Assembly: GCA_900107365.1 (NCBI GenBank)
Contig: FNPS01000001.1
Location: forward strand, 868,001-932,000
From: Flavobacterium aquidurense
GTDB taxonomy: Bacteria; Bacteroidota; Bacteroidia; Flavobacteriales; Flavobacteriaceae
Length of the DNA: 64,000 nucleotides
Reading direction: 5' to 3'
The notes beneath the pieces were generated by a model. That model was not told where the DNA came from and made no database searches. It saw only the letters and a program-made list of their open reading frames with translations. Positions 23,987-31,287 of this stretch are shown here, piece after piece. Both the position numbers and the translations under genes were made by a program. Each line of letters starts with the position of its first letter. Positions within the stretch are counted from its first letter, which is position 1.

Positions 23987-24189
23987 CGTTTTCTGACAGA
24001 ATTAATGATTAGTTTTTATTAAAGATTTAACAGCTGTTTAAATAAAACGTGAATAATTTAGGGATAATAAGGGGTTTGATTGCCTTATAATATGAAATGA
24101 AGTTAAATTTATGCGATTAGTAATGGGTTTTTAGATGGGAATTATGTAAGGTTTGTGAGGGAAGATGTAACGGCGTGATTTGTGAGAGG

Positions 24190-24500
24190 TTAGATGTTAG
24201 ATGCGAGAACAAAGAATATAGAACAAAGAATATAGAAAATGGAATGTAGAAGAAAGAGGCAAGATGAAAGAGTCAAGAATATAGAATATAGAAAATGGAA
24301 AATAGAAAAAGGAAAATACAATATAGAAAATAGAAGAAAGAGGCAAGAAGAAAGATTTGAAATTCAAACTTTGATTTATAACTGGTTTAAGAAATAATCT
24401 AATATAAAAACTGCTGCTTAAATTGAAACCTGAAACTTGAAACCTGAAACCTGAAACCTGAAACCTGAACTTGGAACCTGAAATAAAATGAGATTTATTA
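24190..24500. repeat. Heptad-period tandem repeats (GAAnnnA and CCTGAAA types)
   Basis: From about 24207 to 24353 the DNA falls into roughly 21 seven-base units that nearly all begin with GA (GAACAAA, GAATATA, GAAAATG, GAGGCAA and variants). A second array at about 24421-24482 is built from CCTGAAA / TTGAAA units. Neither codes for protein. The remainder of the 23987-24542 gap is AT-rich DNA with no gene that I can support; a minus-strand frame here is an artefact of the repeats. Confidence 0.8.
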
Positions 24501-24542
24501 AAATATAAGAAAATATTTATAATTTTGTAAAAAAGAACGATT

Positions 24543-24710
24543 ATGAAAAAAGAGAAGATTGTGAAAACAACAAAAATCATTTCGATGTCTACTGCTACTA
24601 AGAAAAAGATTTCTAAAGTTGCTGAAGAGATAAATGGCCGAAATTTATTCACAGAAAAAATTGAACTTGCTCAAAAAACTTTGGAAAATTTAAAAGCATT
24701 ACCAATTTAA
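24543..24710 (+). CDS. Small basic protein, unknown
   Basis: A 55-residue protein beginning MKKEKIVKTTKIISMS and ending KALPI. It is basic, helical and soluble, with TKKKISKVAEEINGR as the most distinctive stretch. The frame ends 20 bases before a well-formed terminator (24731-24760), and the start lies after an AT-rich leader, which supports a real small gene transcribed alone. I do not recognise the family; an antitoxin-like or DNA-binding role is possible but nothing shows it. Confidence 0.5.
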   Translation: MKKEKIVKTTKIISMSTATKKKISKVAEEINGRNLFTEKIELAQKTLENLKALPI

Positions 24711-24730
24711 ATTTGTCATCATAATAATAT

Positions 24731-24760
24731 AAAAAAGCGATCTAATAGGTCGCTTTTTTT
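24731..24760 (+). terminator. Terminator of the small basic gene
   Basis: Stem GCGATCT / AGGTCGC with an AAT loop, preceded by an A-run and followed by TTTTTTT. It lies 20 bases after the stop at 24710. A short CCTGAAA heptad array follows at 24764-24788. Confidence 0.8.
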
Positions 24761-24789
24761 ATGAACCTGAAACCTGAAACCTGAAACCA

Positions 24790-24832
24790 AAAAAACGAGA
24801 TCATTTCTCCTAGAAGTTACAATCTCGTTTAA
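24790..24832 (-). terminator. Terminator of the SDR gene
   Basis: Arms AAACGAGAT and ATCTCGTTT. On the minus strand the stem is followed by a T-run (the A-run at 24788-24794). It lies 27 bases behind the SDR stop at 24859. Confidence 0.7.
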
Positions 24833-24858
24833 TCAACTTAAAAAAATCAGAATATAAA

Positions 24859-25668
24859 TTATCCGTGGGCTGCTACAGAAACATCACTCCATTCTTCCCA
24901 GGTTGCAAGTTTTTGTTGGTACACTTGTTTCGCTAGTGGTAAAGCTACTTTTCCTAAGAATAGGCGTAGAGGAGGGTTTTCGGCTTCGACTAATTTAATG
25001 ATGGCCGGAACTGTAGCGCTTGTTTGTCCGAAAGTATCAGGATCATGTCCTTCTGCAATGGCTTTTTTAAGTCCGTCGTAAGCTTCAATTTTTTCGCTGT
25101 TGAATCCGTTGCCCCAGATATCGGTGAAATAACCGTTTGGTTCCACTAAAGTTACTTTGATACCGAATTGTTTTACTTCCTGAGCCAAAGTTTCAGTAAG
25201 ACCTTCAACTGCAAATTTAGAGGCGTTGTATAAGCCAATCATGGGTAAAGTAGCGATTCCTAAAATAGAGGAAACCTGAATGATATGACCGCTTTGTTGT
25301 TTTCTCATGATCGGTAAAACGGCTTGTGTTAACCATAAAGTTCCGAAGAAATTGGTTTCGAATTGTGCTCTTGATTCTTGTTCGCTAGCTTCTTCAACCG
25401 CACCGTTTAAAGCATAACCGGCATTGTTGATTAGGATATCAATAGCCCCGAAATGTTGCTGCACTTTTTCGACTACTGCGAACGACTCTGCGCGATTGTT
25501 TACGTCTAGTTTAAGTGGTAAAATAGCGTCTCCGTATTGTGCTTTTAAGTCGGCCAGGGTGTCGATATTTCTTGCTGTTGCAGCTACCTTGTATCCTTTT
25601 GCTAAAAATGCTTCTGCCCAGGCTCTTCCGAATCCTTTTGATGCTCCTGAAATTAAGATTGTTTTCAT
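24859..25668 (-). CDS. Short-chain dehydrogenase/reductase
   Basis: A classical SDR of 269 residues. It has the NAD(P)-binding GASKGFGRAWAE (TGxxxGxG type), NNAGYALNG, the catalytic Ser in VSSILG and the active-site YNASK, then PNGYFTDIW in the substrate region. The substrate cannot be told. It is a single-gene transcript with its own terminator. The upstream gap carries a heptad repeat and one palindromic repeat element. Beyond these sits the operator TGACCGATAGGTCA (25969-25982) of the neighbouring TetR-type regulator, which suggests that the regulator controls this gene. Confidence 0.88.
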   Translation of the reverse strand: MKTILISGASKGFGRAWAEAFLAKGYKVAATARNIDTLADLKAQYGDAILPLKLDVNNRAESFAVVEKVQQHFGAIDILINNAGYALNGAVEEASEQESRAQFETNFFGTLWLTQAVLPIMRKQQSGHIIQVSSILGIATLPMIGLYNASKFAVEGLTETLAQEVKQFGIKVTLVEPNGYFTDIWGNGFNSEKIEAYDGLKKAIAEGHDPDTFGQTSATVPAIIKLVEAENPPLRLFLGKVALPLAKQVYQQKLATWEEWSDVSVAAHG

Positions 25669-25675
25669 GATAATT

Positions 25676-25738
25676 GTGAATTTTAAATTGTGAATTGTGA
25701 ATTGTTAATGGTGAGTTGTTAATGGTGAGTTGTTAATT
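25676..25738. repeat. Heptad-period repeat (GAATTGT / GTTAATG type)
   Basis: Imperfect seven-base units GAATTGT, GTTAATG and GTGAGTT directly upstream of the SDR start codon, non-coding. Confidence 0.65.
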
Positions 25739-25756
25739 GCTTTGCGAATAATTTTA

Positions 25757-25896
25757 AACACATAGAGTACATAGTTTTTATTGGCTGAAAAAGGGTATGG
25801 AAAGAAACTAGTTTCTCACACATAGCTAATGTGTTTTTTTAATAAATGAAATGTCTTTTGTGCGTTTGCAAAGTCTATGATTCTATGTGTTTAAAA
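25757..25896. repeat. Palindromic repeat element, AAACTAGTTT family
   Basis: About 140 bases. It starts AAACACATAGAGTACATAG and ends with the near-complement CTATGATTCTATGTGTTT. Inside is GGAAAGAAACTAGTTTCTC followed by ACACATAGCTAATGTGTTTT and AATGAAATGTCTTTTG. The same parts recur at 28653, 28926, 43583 and 45106. It lies between the TetR operator and the SDR gene, non-coding. Confidence 0.75.
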
Positions 25897-25968
25897 TTTT
25901 ATTTATTTCTATTGTTACCTATTAATCTTAGCACCTTAGCTCCTCAGAACCTCAGAACCTTTAAAAAG

Positions 25969-25982
25969 TGACCGATAGGTCA
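25969..25982. promoter_or_regulatory. TetR-type operator TGACCGATAGGTCA
   Basis: A near-perfect palindrome that differs by one central base from the operator at 26619-26632 in front of the TetR gene. It lies 20 bases past the end of that gene, on the side of the SDR gene. Confidence 0.65.
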
Positions 25983-26001
25983 TTTTTTAAACAAAAAAAA
26001 A

Positions 26002-26589
26002 TTAGAGAGTGTTTTCCTCTATTGTTTTTTTGAGGGTTTTGACGATGATTTGCATCTTATCGTTACTGCCTGACATTCTTGAAATTAAATGGCCGCCTTC
26101 CATCATGGCGAAAATTACAGTTCCGAAATCTCCGGCATTCCAGTCCGGTTTAAATTCGCCGTTGGCAATTCCCTTTTTTATGCTATTTTCTAATAACTTT
26201 TGATTGAATTTTATGCCTTGATTGATCTTTTCTTTTACAACAGGGTTGGTATCATCTGCTTCTGTTCCGAAATTCAATAACGGACAACCTCCGGTTAGGG
26301 GCGGGTTTACCGCATTGCTGAAAAAATCGATATAAGTGAATAGTTCTTCTTTAGCCGTTTTGCTTTGACTGATTTTGGCCATCAGTTTATCGCCCAATAC
26401 TTTCATATTGTGATCGACCGCAGCGCAAGCCAAAACTTCTTTGTTTTCAAAATGAACGTACATGCTGCCTTTGGACAATTTGGTCGCTTCCATAATATCG
26501 CTCATAGAAGTTGCTGCAATCCCTTTTGTGTTAAAGATAGGTGCTGCTTTATCGATGATGAATTGTCTGGTTTCTTCTCCCTTTGCCAT
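26002..26589 (-). CDS. TetR/AcrR-family repressor (SDR-linked)
   Basis: A protein of 195 residues from the ATG at 26589 (MAKGEETRQFIIDKAAP). The N-terminal helix-turn-helix reads TSMSDIMEATKLSKGSMYVHF, split into recognition (SKGSMYVHF) and support helices, and a ligand-binding domain follows with GGCPLLNFG and a C-terminal GGHLISRM helix. It is related to the second TetR at 29774 (shared SMSDI.E.T.L.KGS.Y..FENK). The palindrome TGACCGATTGGTCA 30 bases upstream of the start marks autoregulation, and a second copy downstream points at the SDR gene. The ligand is unknown. Confidence 0.9.
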   Translation of the reverse strand: MAKGEETRQFIIDKAAPIFNTKGIAATSMSDIMEATKLSKGSMYVHFENKEVLACAAVDHNMKVLGDKLMAKISQSKTAKEELFTYIDFFSNAVNPPLTGGCPLLNFGTEADDTNPVVKEKINQGIKFNQKLLENSIKKGIANGEFKPDWNAGDFGTVIFAMMEGGHLISRMSGSNDKMQIIVKTLKKTIEENTL

Positions 26590-26618
26590 GATAGCTTTTA
26601 TTTTACAGGACAAATATA

Positions 26619-26632
26619 TGACCGATTGGTCA
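26619..26632. promoter_or_regulatory. TetR-type operator TGACCGATTGGTCA
   Basis: A near-perfect 14-base palindrome, centred about 37 bases upstream of the TetR start codon and overlapping where its promoter should be. It is the autoregulatory site of the repressor at 26002-26589. Confidence 0.75.
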
Positions 26633-26669
26633 TTTATGCAAATTTTTTATGATTTATTTGTGATTGTTA

Positions 26670-26732
26670 TAGGTGAGATGTGAGATGTGAGATGTGATGT
26701 GAGATGTGAGATGTGAGATGTGAGATGTGAAA
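26670..26732. repeat. Heptad tandem repeat GTGAGAT
   Basis: About nine seven-base units of GTGAGAT, with one two-base slip (GATGTGATGTGAG). Non-coding. Confidence 0.85.
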
Positions 26733-27016
26733 TGGAACACGGATTACGCGGATTTACGCTGGTTTTTGCTGCAGATTTTACAGATTAATTTCTTTGCGCA
26801 TAATTTTGTTCACGCAGATTTTGCAGATCTAGGCAGATTTACGCTGATTTTTTTTGCTATAGATTTTAGGGATTATTTTTCTGTGCGTATAATTTTTTTC
26901 TCGCAGATTACGCAGATTTGGCAGATCAAATCATTTTAATCTTTTAATCCCGATAGCTATCGGGAGTGGCAAAACTTTATAAAAAATCTGTTTAAATCCG
27001 TGTCATCCGCGTTCCA
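26733..27016. repeat. Non-coding repeat block with inverted ends
   Basis: The ends TGGAACACGGATTACGCGG (26733) and CCGTGTCATCCGCGTTCCA (to 27016) are near-complementary. Inside, a unit of about 75 bases (GATTTACGCTG...CGCAGATT) occurs twice (about 26751 and 26838), and the perfect palindrome CCCGATAGCTATCGGG lies at 26949-26964. I see no gene. Such blocks with CGCAGATT words occur between flavobacterial genes. Confidence 0.7.
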
Positions 27017-27041
27017 AAAACTTAGACGTTAGTAAAAAACT

Positions 27042-28592
27042 TTAATGATCTGAAAGTATAATATTGGTTTTTGGTTTTTTGGATTTGCTCATTACTAGCA
27101 ATAATAGGGGTAAGGTTAGGGCGAAGAATAGGCCTACGAGGAAAAACGCATCTCTGTAACTTAATAAGGACGATTGTTTGGTTACGATGTTTTCCATTAG
27201 TTTTAGGGCTTTTGCTCTGGCTTCGTTGTAGGCAAAACCTCTGTGTTGGAAATAACTGATGTAGGCGTTTATTCTGTCCATTGCTTTTGCATTATCTGGC
27301 GTTACGTTCGAAATCAATACGTTTCGGTGTTCGGCGTAACGATGTGCGATATACGTATTAATGATCGACACACCAAAGGAACCGCCCAATTGTCGCATCA
27401 TATTGTTGAGCGCTGCACCTTGACCGACATCTTTATCGTCAAGCGAAGAAACGGCAAGCATCGTTAACGGAACGGTTAATAAAGCCAATCCCAAAGCGCG
27501 AAAAATAAGTGCGGTGGCGACTTCTAAAGCGCTGGTATCTAAGGATATTCCCGACATTCTCCAATTAAAATAAATAAAGAGCAGAAAACCTGTTGCGATG
27601 ATGATGACCGGAGAAACGCCTTTTTGCAATAAAGTGCCACAGAGTTTTAACGCCACCAAGGCAAACAAAGCACCCGGAAGTAAAAGCAATCCCGTTTGAT
27701 AGGGTGAAAAACTCAAAAGACGTTGCGCCACCACGGGACTGATGTAAATAGAAATAAACATTCCGAAACCGGTTACGAAGGTCAGAATCGCAGCTATACT
27801 TAACGATTTACTTTTTAATACGCGCAAGTTCACGACGGGTTTATCGATTTTTAATTCCCAATAAATAAACGCCAGTAAAGTGACTATGGCAATGGCAGTT
27901 AAAACTATGATGTAACGGGTTTCGAACCAATCTTCGACTTCGCCTCTTTCTAAAACGGTTTGCAAGGCGCCAACTCCGATGGCTAATAAGGCAATTCCGG
28001 TCCAGTCGACTTTTGAGATTTCCGGTTTTACGGGTGGTTCTTTCAGTAGAAAATAACAGGAAATCGCAACGAGAATCCCAATCGGAATATTAATTAAGAA
28101 AATCCATGGCCAGTCGTAATTCTCAGTGATATAACCGCCCAGCGTCGGTCCGATGGTTGGTCCGATGAAAATTCCGGCTCCGAATAAAGCTCCGGCGGTG
28201 GATTGTTTGTCTTTCGGAAAAAGCTCAAAAACCACAACCTGAGAAATCGATAATAAAGCACCACCGCCAATTCCCTGAAGAAATCTAAAAAAGACCAGCA
28301 TCCAGATATTAGACGAATGTCCACACATGAAAGAACAAAATGTAAAGAGAATAATCGAACCGATATAATAATTGCGACGCCCCAGATTGGCGCTCAAAAA
28401 ACTCGTAATCGGAATGATGATCACATTGGCAATAGCATAAGCGGTAATCACCCAGGAAGTATCTTCGAGCGTTGCGCCCAGATTCCCGCTCATATGCGAT
28501 AGCGCCACATTGACAATAGAAATGTCAATAAGTTCCATAATCGCGGCGAGGATTACGGTAAAGATGAGTAATTTTCGTTGTAGAGATGTCAT
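27042..28592 (-). CDS. MFS multidrug exporter, DHA2 family (EmrB/QacA type)
   Basis: A protein of 516 residues with about 14 transmembrane segments, the DHA2 size. The N-terminal half shows the family blocks LDISIVNVAL-like MELIDISIVNVAL, the loop 2-3 SANLGRRNYY and RFLQGIGGGALL; motif C is present as FGAGIFIGPTIGPTLGG. It would use the proton gradient to expel hydrophobic drugs or fatty-acid-like compounds. The operator TATACCAATCGGTATA lies 11 bases upstream of the start, placing the gene under the TetR encoded at 29774. No membrane-fusion or outer-membrane partner is adjacent, so it may work alone or with a TolC encoded elsewhere. Confidence 0.9.
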   Translation of the reverse strand: MTSLQRKLLIFTVILAAIMELIDISIVNVALSHMSGNLGATLEDTSWVITAYAIANVIIIPITSFLSANLGRRNYYIGSIILFTFCSFMCGHSSNIWMLVFFRFLQGIGGGALLSISQVVVFELFPKDKQSTAGALFGAGIFIGPTIGPTLGGYITENYDWPWIFLINIPIGILVAISCYFLLKEPPVKPEISKVDWTGIALLAIGVGALQTVLERGEVEDWFETRYIIVLTAIAIVTLLAFIYWELKIDKPVVNLRVLKSKSLSIAAILTFVTGFGMFISIYISPVVAQRLLSFSPYQTGLLLLPGALFALVALKLCGTLLQKGVSPVIIIATGFLLFIYFNWRMSGISLDTSALEVATALIFRALGLALLTVPLTMLAVSSLDDKDVGQGAALNNMMRQLGGSFGVSIINTYIAHRYAEHRNVLISNVTPDNAKAMDRINAYISYFQHRGFAYNEARAKALKLMENIVTKQSSLLSYRDAFFLVGLFFALTLPLLLLVMSKSKKPKTNIILSDH

Positions 28593-28602
28593 AGTAATTT
28601 TT

Positions 28603-28618
28603 TATACCAATCGGTATA
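28603..28618. promoter_or_regulatory. TetR-type operator TATACCAATCGGTATA (MFS gene)
   Basis: A near-perfect 16-base palindrome, identical to 30393-30408 and nearly identical to 29719-29734. It overlaps the leader of the exporter gene, so binding would block transcription. Confidence 0.8.
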
Positions 28619-28652
28619 TTTTTTGATTAAAAAAAGGATTGAAAATAAATTC

Positions 28653-28864
28653 AAACACATAGAAACATAGCTTTTGAAACCGCTTAAAAAAGGCATTTCA
28701 TTTATCTAAAAACACATAGCTGTGTGAAAGAAATGCGCTTAAAAGAATTTAATTATTTTAGATACATATCCCGTCCTGAAGTTTCGGGATCGGGACTATG
28801 TGTGAGAAACTAGTTTCTTTCCATATTCTTTTTTAGCCAAAGAACACTATGTTTCTATGTGTTT
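28653..28864. repeat. Palindromic repeat element, AAACTAGTTT family
   Basis: Ends AAACACATAGAAACATAG and CTATGTTTCTATGTGTTT are inverted copies of one another. The AGAAACTAGTTTCTTTCC core lies near 28806, in the reverse orientation relative to 25757. A GC-rich inverted stretch (CCCGTCCTGAAGTTTCGGGA) is nested inside. Confidence 0.75.
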
Positions 28865-28925
28865 AATTTTTTTCGTTTGCTTCATAAATTGGAATTTGGG
28901 ATTTCAGGATATTGGATTGCTTTCT

Positions 28926-29072
28926 AACATATAGAAACATAGATTTTTGAGATCATAAAAAGGCATTTTATTTATTTGAAAACATCCCGAAGCCTCGGGA
29001 CTATGTGTGAAGAAACTAGTTTCTTTTTTAATTCCTTTTTAGCCAAACAAAACTATGTTTTCTATGTGTTTA
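28926..29072. repeat. Palindromic repeat element, AAACTAGTTT family, second copy
   Basis: Starts AACATATAGAAACATAG, contains TCCCGAAGCCTCGGGA and AAGAAACTAGTTTCTT, and ends CTATGTTTTCTATGTGTTT. It is a diverged tandem neighbour of the element at 28653. The gap 28593-29168 otherwise holds only the operator and a TTGGAATTT-type repeat. Confidence 0.7.
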
Positions 29073-29168
29073 ATTTTTTTCGTTTGCTTCATAAATTGGA
29101 ATTTGGACCCGAGTGATAACGAACAGGCGAAGCAATTTAAATATTGGAATTTAAAGTATTTTGGAATT

Positions 29169-29615
29169 TCAGACCGAAAGTTCCTGCTTCACCAAATTAG
29201 TCTTAAATAAATTAGAATAAGCAGTAGCAATCAACCTCGTTTGGGCTTCATTCCAGATTTCGCATTGAGCATTCACGAATTGTCTTCCTTTTTTAATGAT
29301 CGAGGTTCTGGCGATAATCGTATCACCCACACGAGCCGGAGCAAAATAATCAACATTTAGATTGATGGTCGTATAGAAATTTTCTTCATTCAGAGAAAAC
29401 ATTGTTGCGCCAATGCAATCGTCCGCGATAGCAGCAATAACACCACCGTGAAGTGATTTAACCGGATTTGACATTTCTTCCCGAACTAAGTATTGAAAAG
29501 TAACACTGCCGTCTTCCGCGGCTAAAACTATAGGTCGCATCCAAAGCATAAAAGGCGATGGCGAAGCGGTGAATTCTCTGTCGATGTGGTTTTGAAGTAC
29601 TTGTAAGCGTGTCAT
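29169..29615 (-). CDS. PaaI-family hotdog-fold thioesterase
   Basis: A protein of 148 residues of the 4HBT/PaaI group. The signature LHGGVIAAIADDCIG contains the HGG turn and the catalytic Asp; TTINLNVDYFAPARVGDT is the strand pair typical of the family. It should hydrolyse an acyl- or aryl-CoA thioester. The operator TATACTGATCGGTATA lies about 104 bases upstream of the start, so it belongs to the same TetR regulon as the exporter downstream. Together they suggest that acyl-CoA-derived or fatty-acid-like compounds are released and exported. Confidence 0.88.
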   Translation of the reverse strand: MTRLQVLQNHIDREFTASPSPFMLWMRPIVLAAEDGSVTFQYLVREEMSNPVKSLHGGVIAAIADDCIGATMFSLNEENFYTTINLNVDYFAPARVGDTIIARTSIIKKGRQFVNAQCEIWNEAQTRLIATAYSNLFKTNLVKQELSV

Positions 29616-29665
29616 TAGATTTTAGATTTTAGATTTTAGATTTTAGATTTTAGATTTTAGATTTT
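29616..29665. repeat. Heptad tandem repeat ATTTTAG
   Basis: About seven perfect units of ATTTTAG immediately upstream of the thioesterase start codon, between the gene and its operator. Confidence 0.85.
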
Positions 29666-29718
29666 TCCGCGACCCTATCAGAATTGGAATTTGGAATTTA
29701 TATTTTGGAATTTAATAT

Positions 29719-29734
29719 TATACTGATCGGTATA
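29719..29734. promoter_or_regulatory. TetR-type operator TATACTGATCGGTATA (thioesterase gene)
   Basis: Differs from the exporter and repressor operators by the two bases CT/CA in the left arm. It lies between the TetR gene (stop 29774) and the thioesterase gene. Confidence 0.75.
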
Positions 29735-29773
29735 TTTTATTTGATAAAAAAAGCAATATTTGCTATTGCTTCT

Positions 29774-30364
29774 TTATTCCAATTCTTCTATTACTTTCTT
29801 TACTGACTGCATGATATTTGATAAGTCGTTTAGATTTCCGGTTAGTTTGCTGATCATTACGCCGCCTTCAATTAATGCAATTATAGTTAATGCAGTTCTT
29901 TCTGTGTCAATTGCTTTAGCTTTGAATTCTCCGGCTGCAATTCCCTGGTCGATGAAAGAGATTATTTTTTCTTTCCAGTAAATAAGGGTTCTTTCAGCGT
30001 ACTTTCTTAAAACCGGATGCGTATCGTCAGATTCGGTTGCGGTGTTGAGAATAGGGCAGCCGCCTTTTGTGACTTTCATAGTCGCATATTGAGAGTAGAG
30101 TTGAGGATAAGCTAATAATTTGCCTTTGAAAGTGGTTTGTTTGTCGATTTCTCTTGAAAATGCATCCTGAAGTTTTTTGACATTATACTTGAATGCTGCA
30201 ATAGCAACTTCATCCTTATTTTCGAAATTCCCGTAAATACTTCCTTTTGTGAGTCCGGTGATCTCGGTAATATCACTCATCGAAGTACCGCTGTAGCCTT
30301 TCATATTAAAGATCGGAGCGGTTTGTTCTATGATAAACTGTTTGGTTCGTTCTGCCTTACTCAT
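29774..30364 (-). CDS. TetR/AcrR-family repressor of exporter and thioesterase
   Basis: A protein of 196 residues from the ATG at 30364 (MSKAERTKQFIIEQTAP). The helix-turn-helix reads TSMSDITEITGLTKGSIYGNF, split as support and recognition helix (TKGSIYGNF), and the effector domain has GGCPILNTATESDD and a GGVMISKLTG helix. It resembles the TetR at 26002 in every helix, so the two arose by duplication, but their operators differ (TATACCAATCGGTATA here, TGACCGATTGGTCA there). Three copies of its operator, in front of itself, the thioesterase and the exporter, define a small local regulon. Confidence 0.9.
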   Translation of the reverse strand: MSKAERTKQFIIEQTAPIFNMKGYSGTSMSDITEITGLTKGSIYGNFENKDEVAIAAFKYNVKKLQDAFSREIDKQTTFKGKLLAYPQLYSQYATMKVTKGGCPILNTATESDDTHPVLRKYAERTLIYWKEKIISFIDQGIAAGEFKAKAIDTERTALTIIALIEGGVMISKLTGNLNDLSNIMQSVKKVIEELE

Positions 30365-30392
30365 GATTTCGTATAATTTAAGACTGCAAATA

Positions 30393-30408
30393 TATACCAA
30401 TCGGTATA
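30393..30408. promoter_or_regulatory. TetR-type operator TATACCAATCGGTATA (autoregulation)
   Basis: Identical to 28603-28618 and located 29 bases upstream of the TetR start codon. Confidence 0.8.
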
Positions 30409-30477
30409 ATTATTTATTCATTTTTGAAATTATTTTGATAGGAAGATGTTTAGAGAGGGAAAAGAAATGAAAAAATA

Positions 30478-30592
30478 GCCACGAAATCACGAATAATTGA
30501 GCAAAAATCAATAAAAAATTCGTGAATTCGTGGCCATATTTAGCGCATAGAAAAATAATCCTTTAAATCTGTGAATCCCGATAGCTATCGGG
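30478..30592. repeat. Inverted repeats GCCACGAAATCACGAAT and CCCGATAGCTATCGGG
   Basis: The arms GCCACGAAATCACGAAT (30478) and ATTCGTGAATTCGTGGC (to 30534) form a long imperfect hairpin. The perfect 16-base palindrome CCCGATAGCTATCGGG follows at 30577-30592, the same as at 26949. Non-coding; could act as terminators or mobile-repeat remnants. Confidence 0.65.
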
Positions 30593-30650
30593 AGTAGCAA
30601 AAAAGTTGAAAAACCCGTTTAATATGTAGCCATAATTTCGACATTATAAA

Positions 30651-31286
30651 TTATTGGGCAGTAAAGGTCAGATAATCAAAATTCATATTTCCGTTGGAGA
30701 CAATATGCAGGCGCAAAACCTGCTTTCCTTTTTTAAGTTTTATCGTTCCGATGGATGCTGAACTGTTCCAATGATGCCATTGCCTCCAATCAATCGGCTC
30801 TTTGTCATCATGGGTGGAAGCAATTTTCATTTTTCCCGTGGCGTCTTTTCCGTTTACATCAATAGATATTTCGCCGTCGCCGTTTGCCGTATACAACAAA
30901 CCAATTGTATAAGTTCCGGATTTTGTTACTTCAACGGTATAATTAATCCATTCCGTTGGAACCGTCCAGCCGACATAAAGGTCTCCAATACTTCTTGGCA
31001 CTTTATTAAACGGATTATTATCAATATCATCCGCTTTAGAATACGAAATATCCACTCCTTCATTTATTCTGAATTCATTAAGTGGATTTCCGTTTACCGG
31101 ATTTAGTTTTCCGCTTCCATTGTTTACAGCATCAGTATCGTGATAGGCAATTCCTTCGCCACCCTGATCGTACAGTTCACATTCTATTTTCCCCGGAATC
31201 TGTTGTGGTTTTAATGCTTTTGATGTTTGCGCGAGACAAGAACAACTCATTAAAACAATAATAGAAAATGTTACTAACGCTTTCAT
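30651..31286 (-). CDS. Exported carbohydrate-binding protein, CBM6 type
   Basis: A protein of 211 residues with a signal peptide (MKALVTFSIIVLMSCSCLAQ; the SCSC could also serve as a lipobox). The rest is a single CBM6-like beta-sandwich: PGKIECELYDQGG opening, GTYTIGLLYTANGDGEISI, WHHWNSSASIGTIKL and the closing LRLHIVSNGNMNFDYLTF. Family members bind xylan, beta-glucans or agar-type chains. It starts 1 base after the GH30 stop and is cotranscribed, so it probably presents the same polysaccharide to the cell. No catalytic domain is attached. Confidence 0.85.
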   Translation of the reverse strand: MKALVTFSIIVLMSCSCLAQTSKALKPQQIPGKIECELYDQGGEGIAYHDTDAVNNGSGKLNPVNGNPLNEFRINEGVDISYSKADDIDNNPFNKVPRSIGDLYVGWTVPTEWINYTVEVTKSGTYTIGLLYTANGDGEISIDVNGKDATGKMKIASTHDDKEPIDWRQWHHWNSSASIGTIKLKKGKQVLRLHIVSNGNMNFDYLTFTAQ

Positions 31287-31287
31287 A

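Noticed and set aside
24197..24652. A minus-strand frame of 151 codons across the GAAnnnA repeat block
   Set aside because: It consists of Phe/Ser/Tyr/Leu runs produced by reading through the heptad repeat, and it overlaps the plus-strand small gene.
26727..26939. Plus frame of 70 codons inside the inverted-ended repeat block
   Set aside because: It is a translation of CGCAGATT-type repeats; no gene support.
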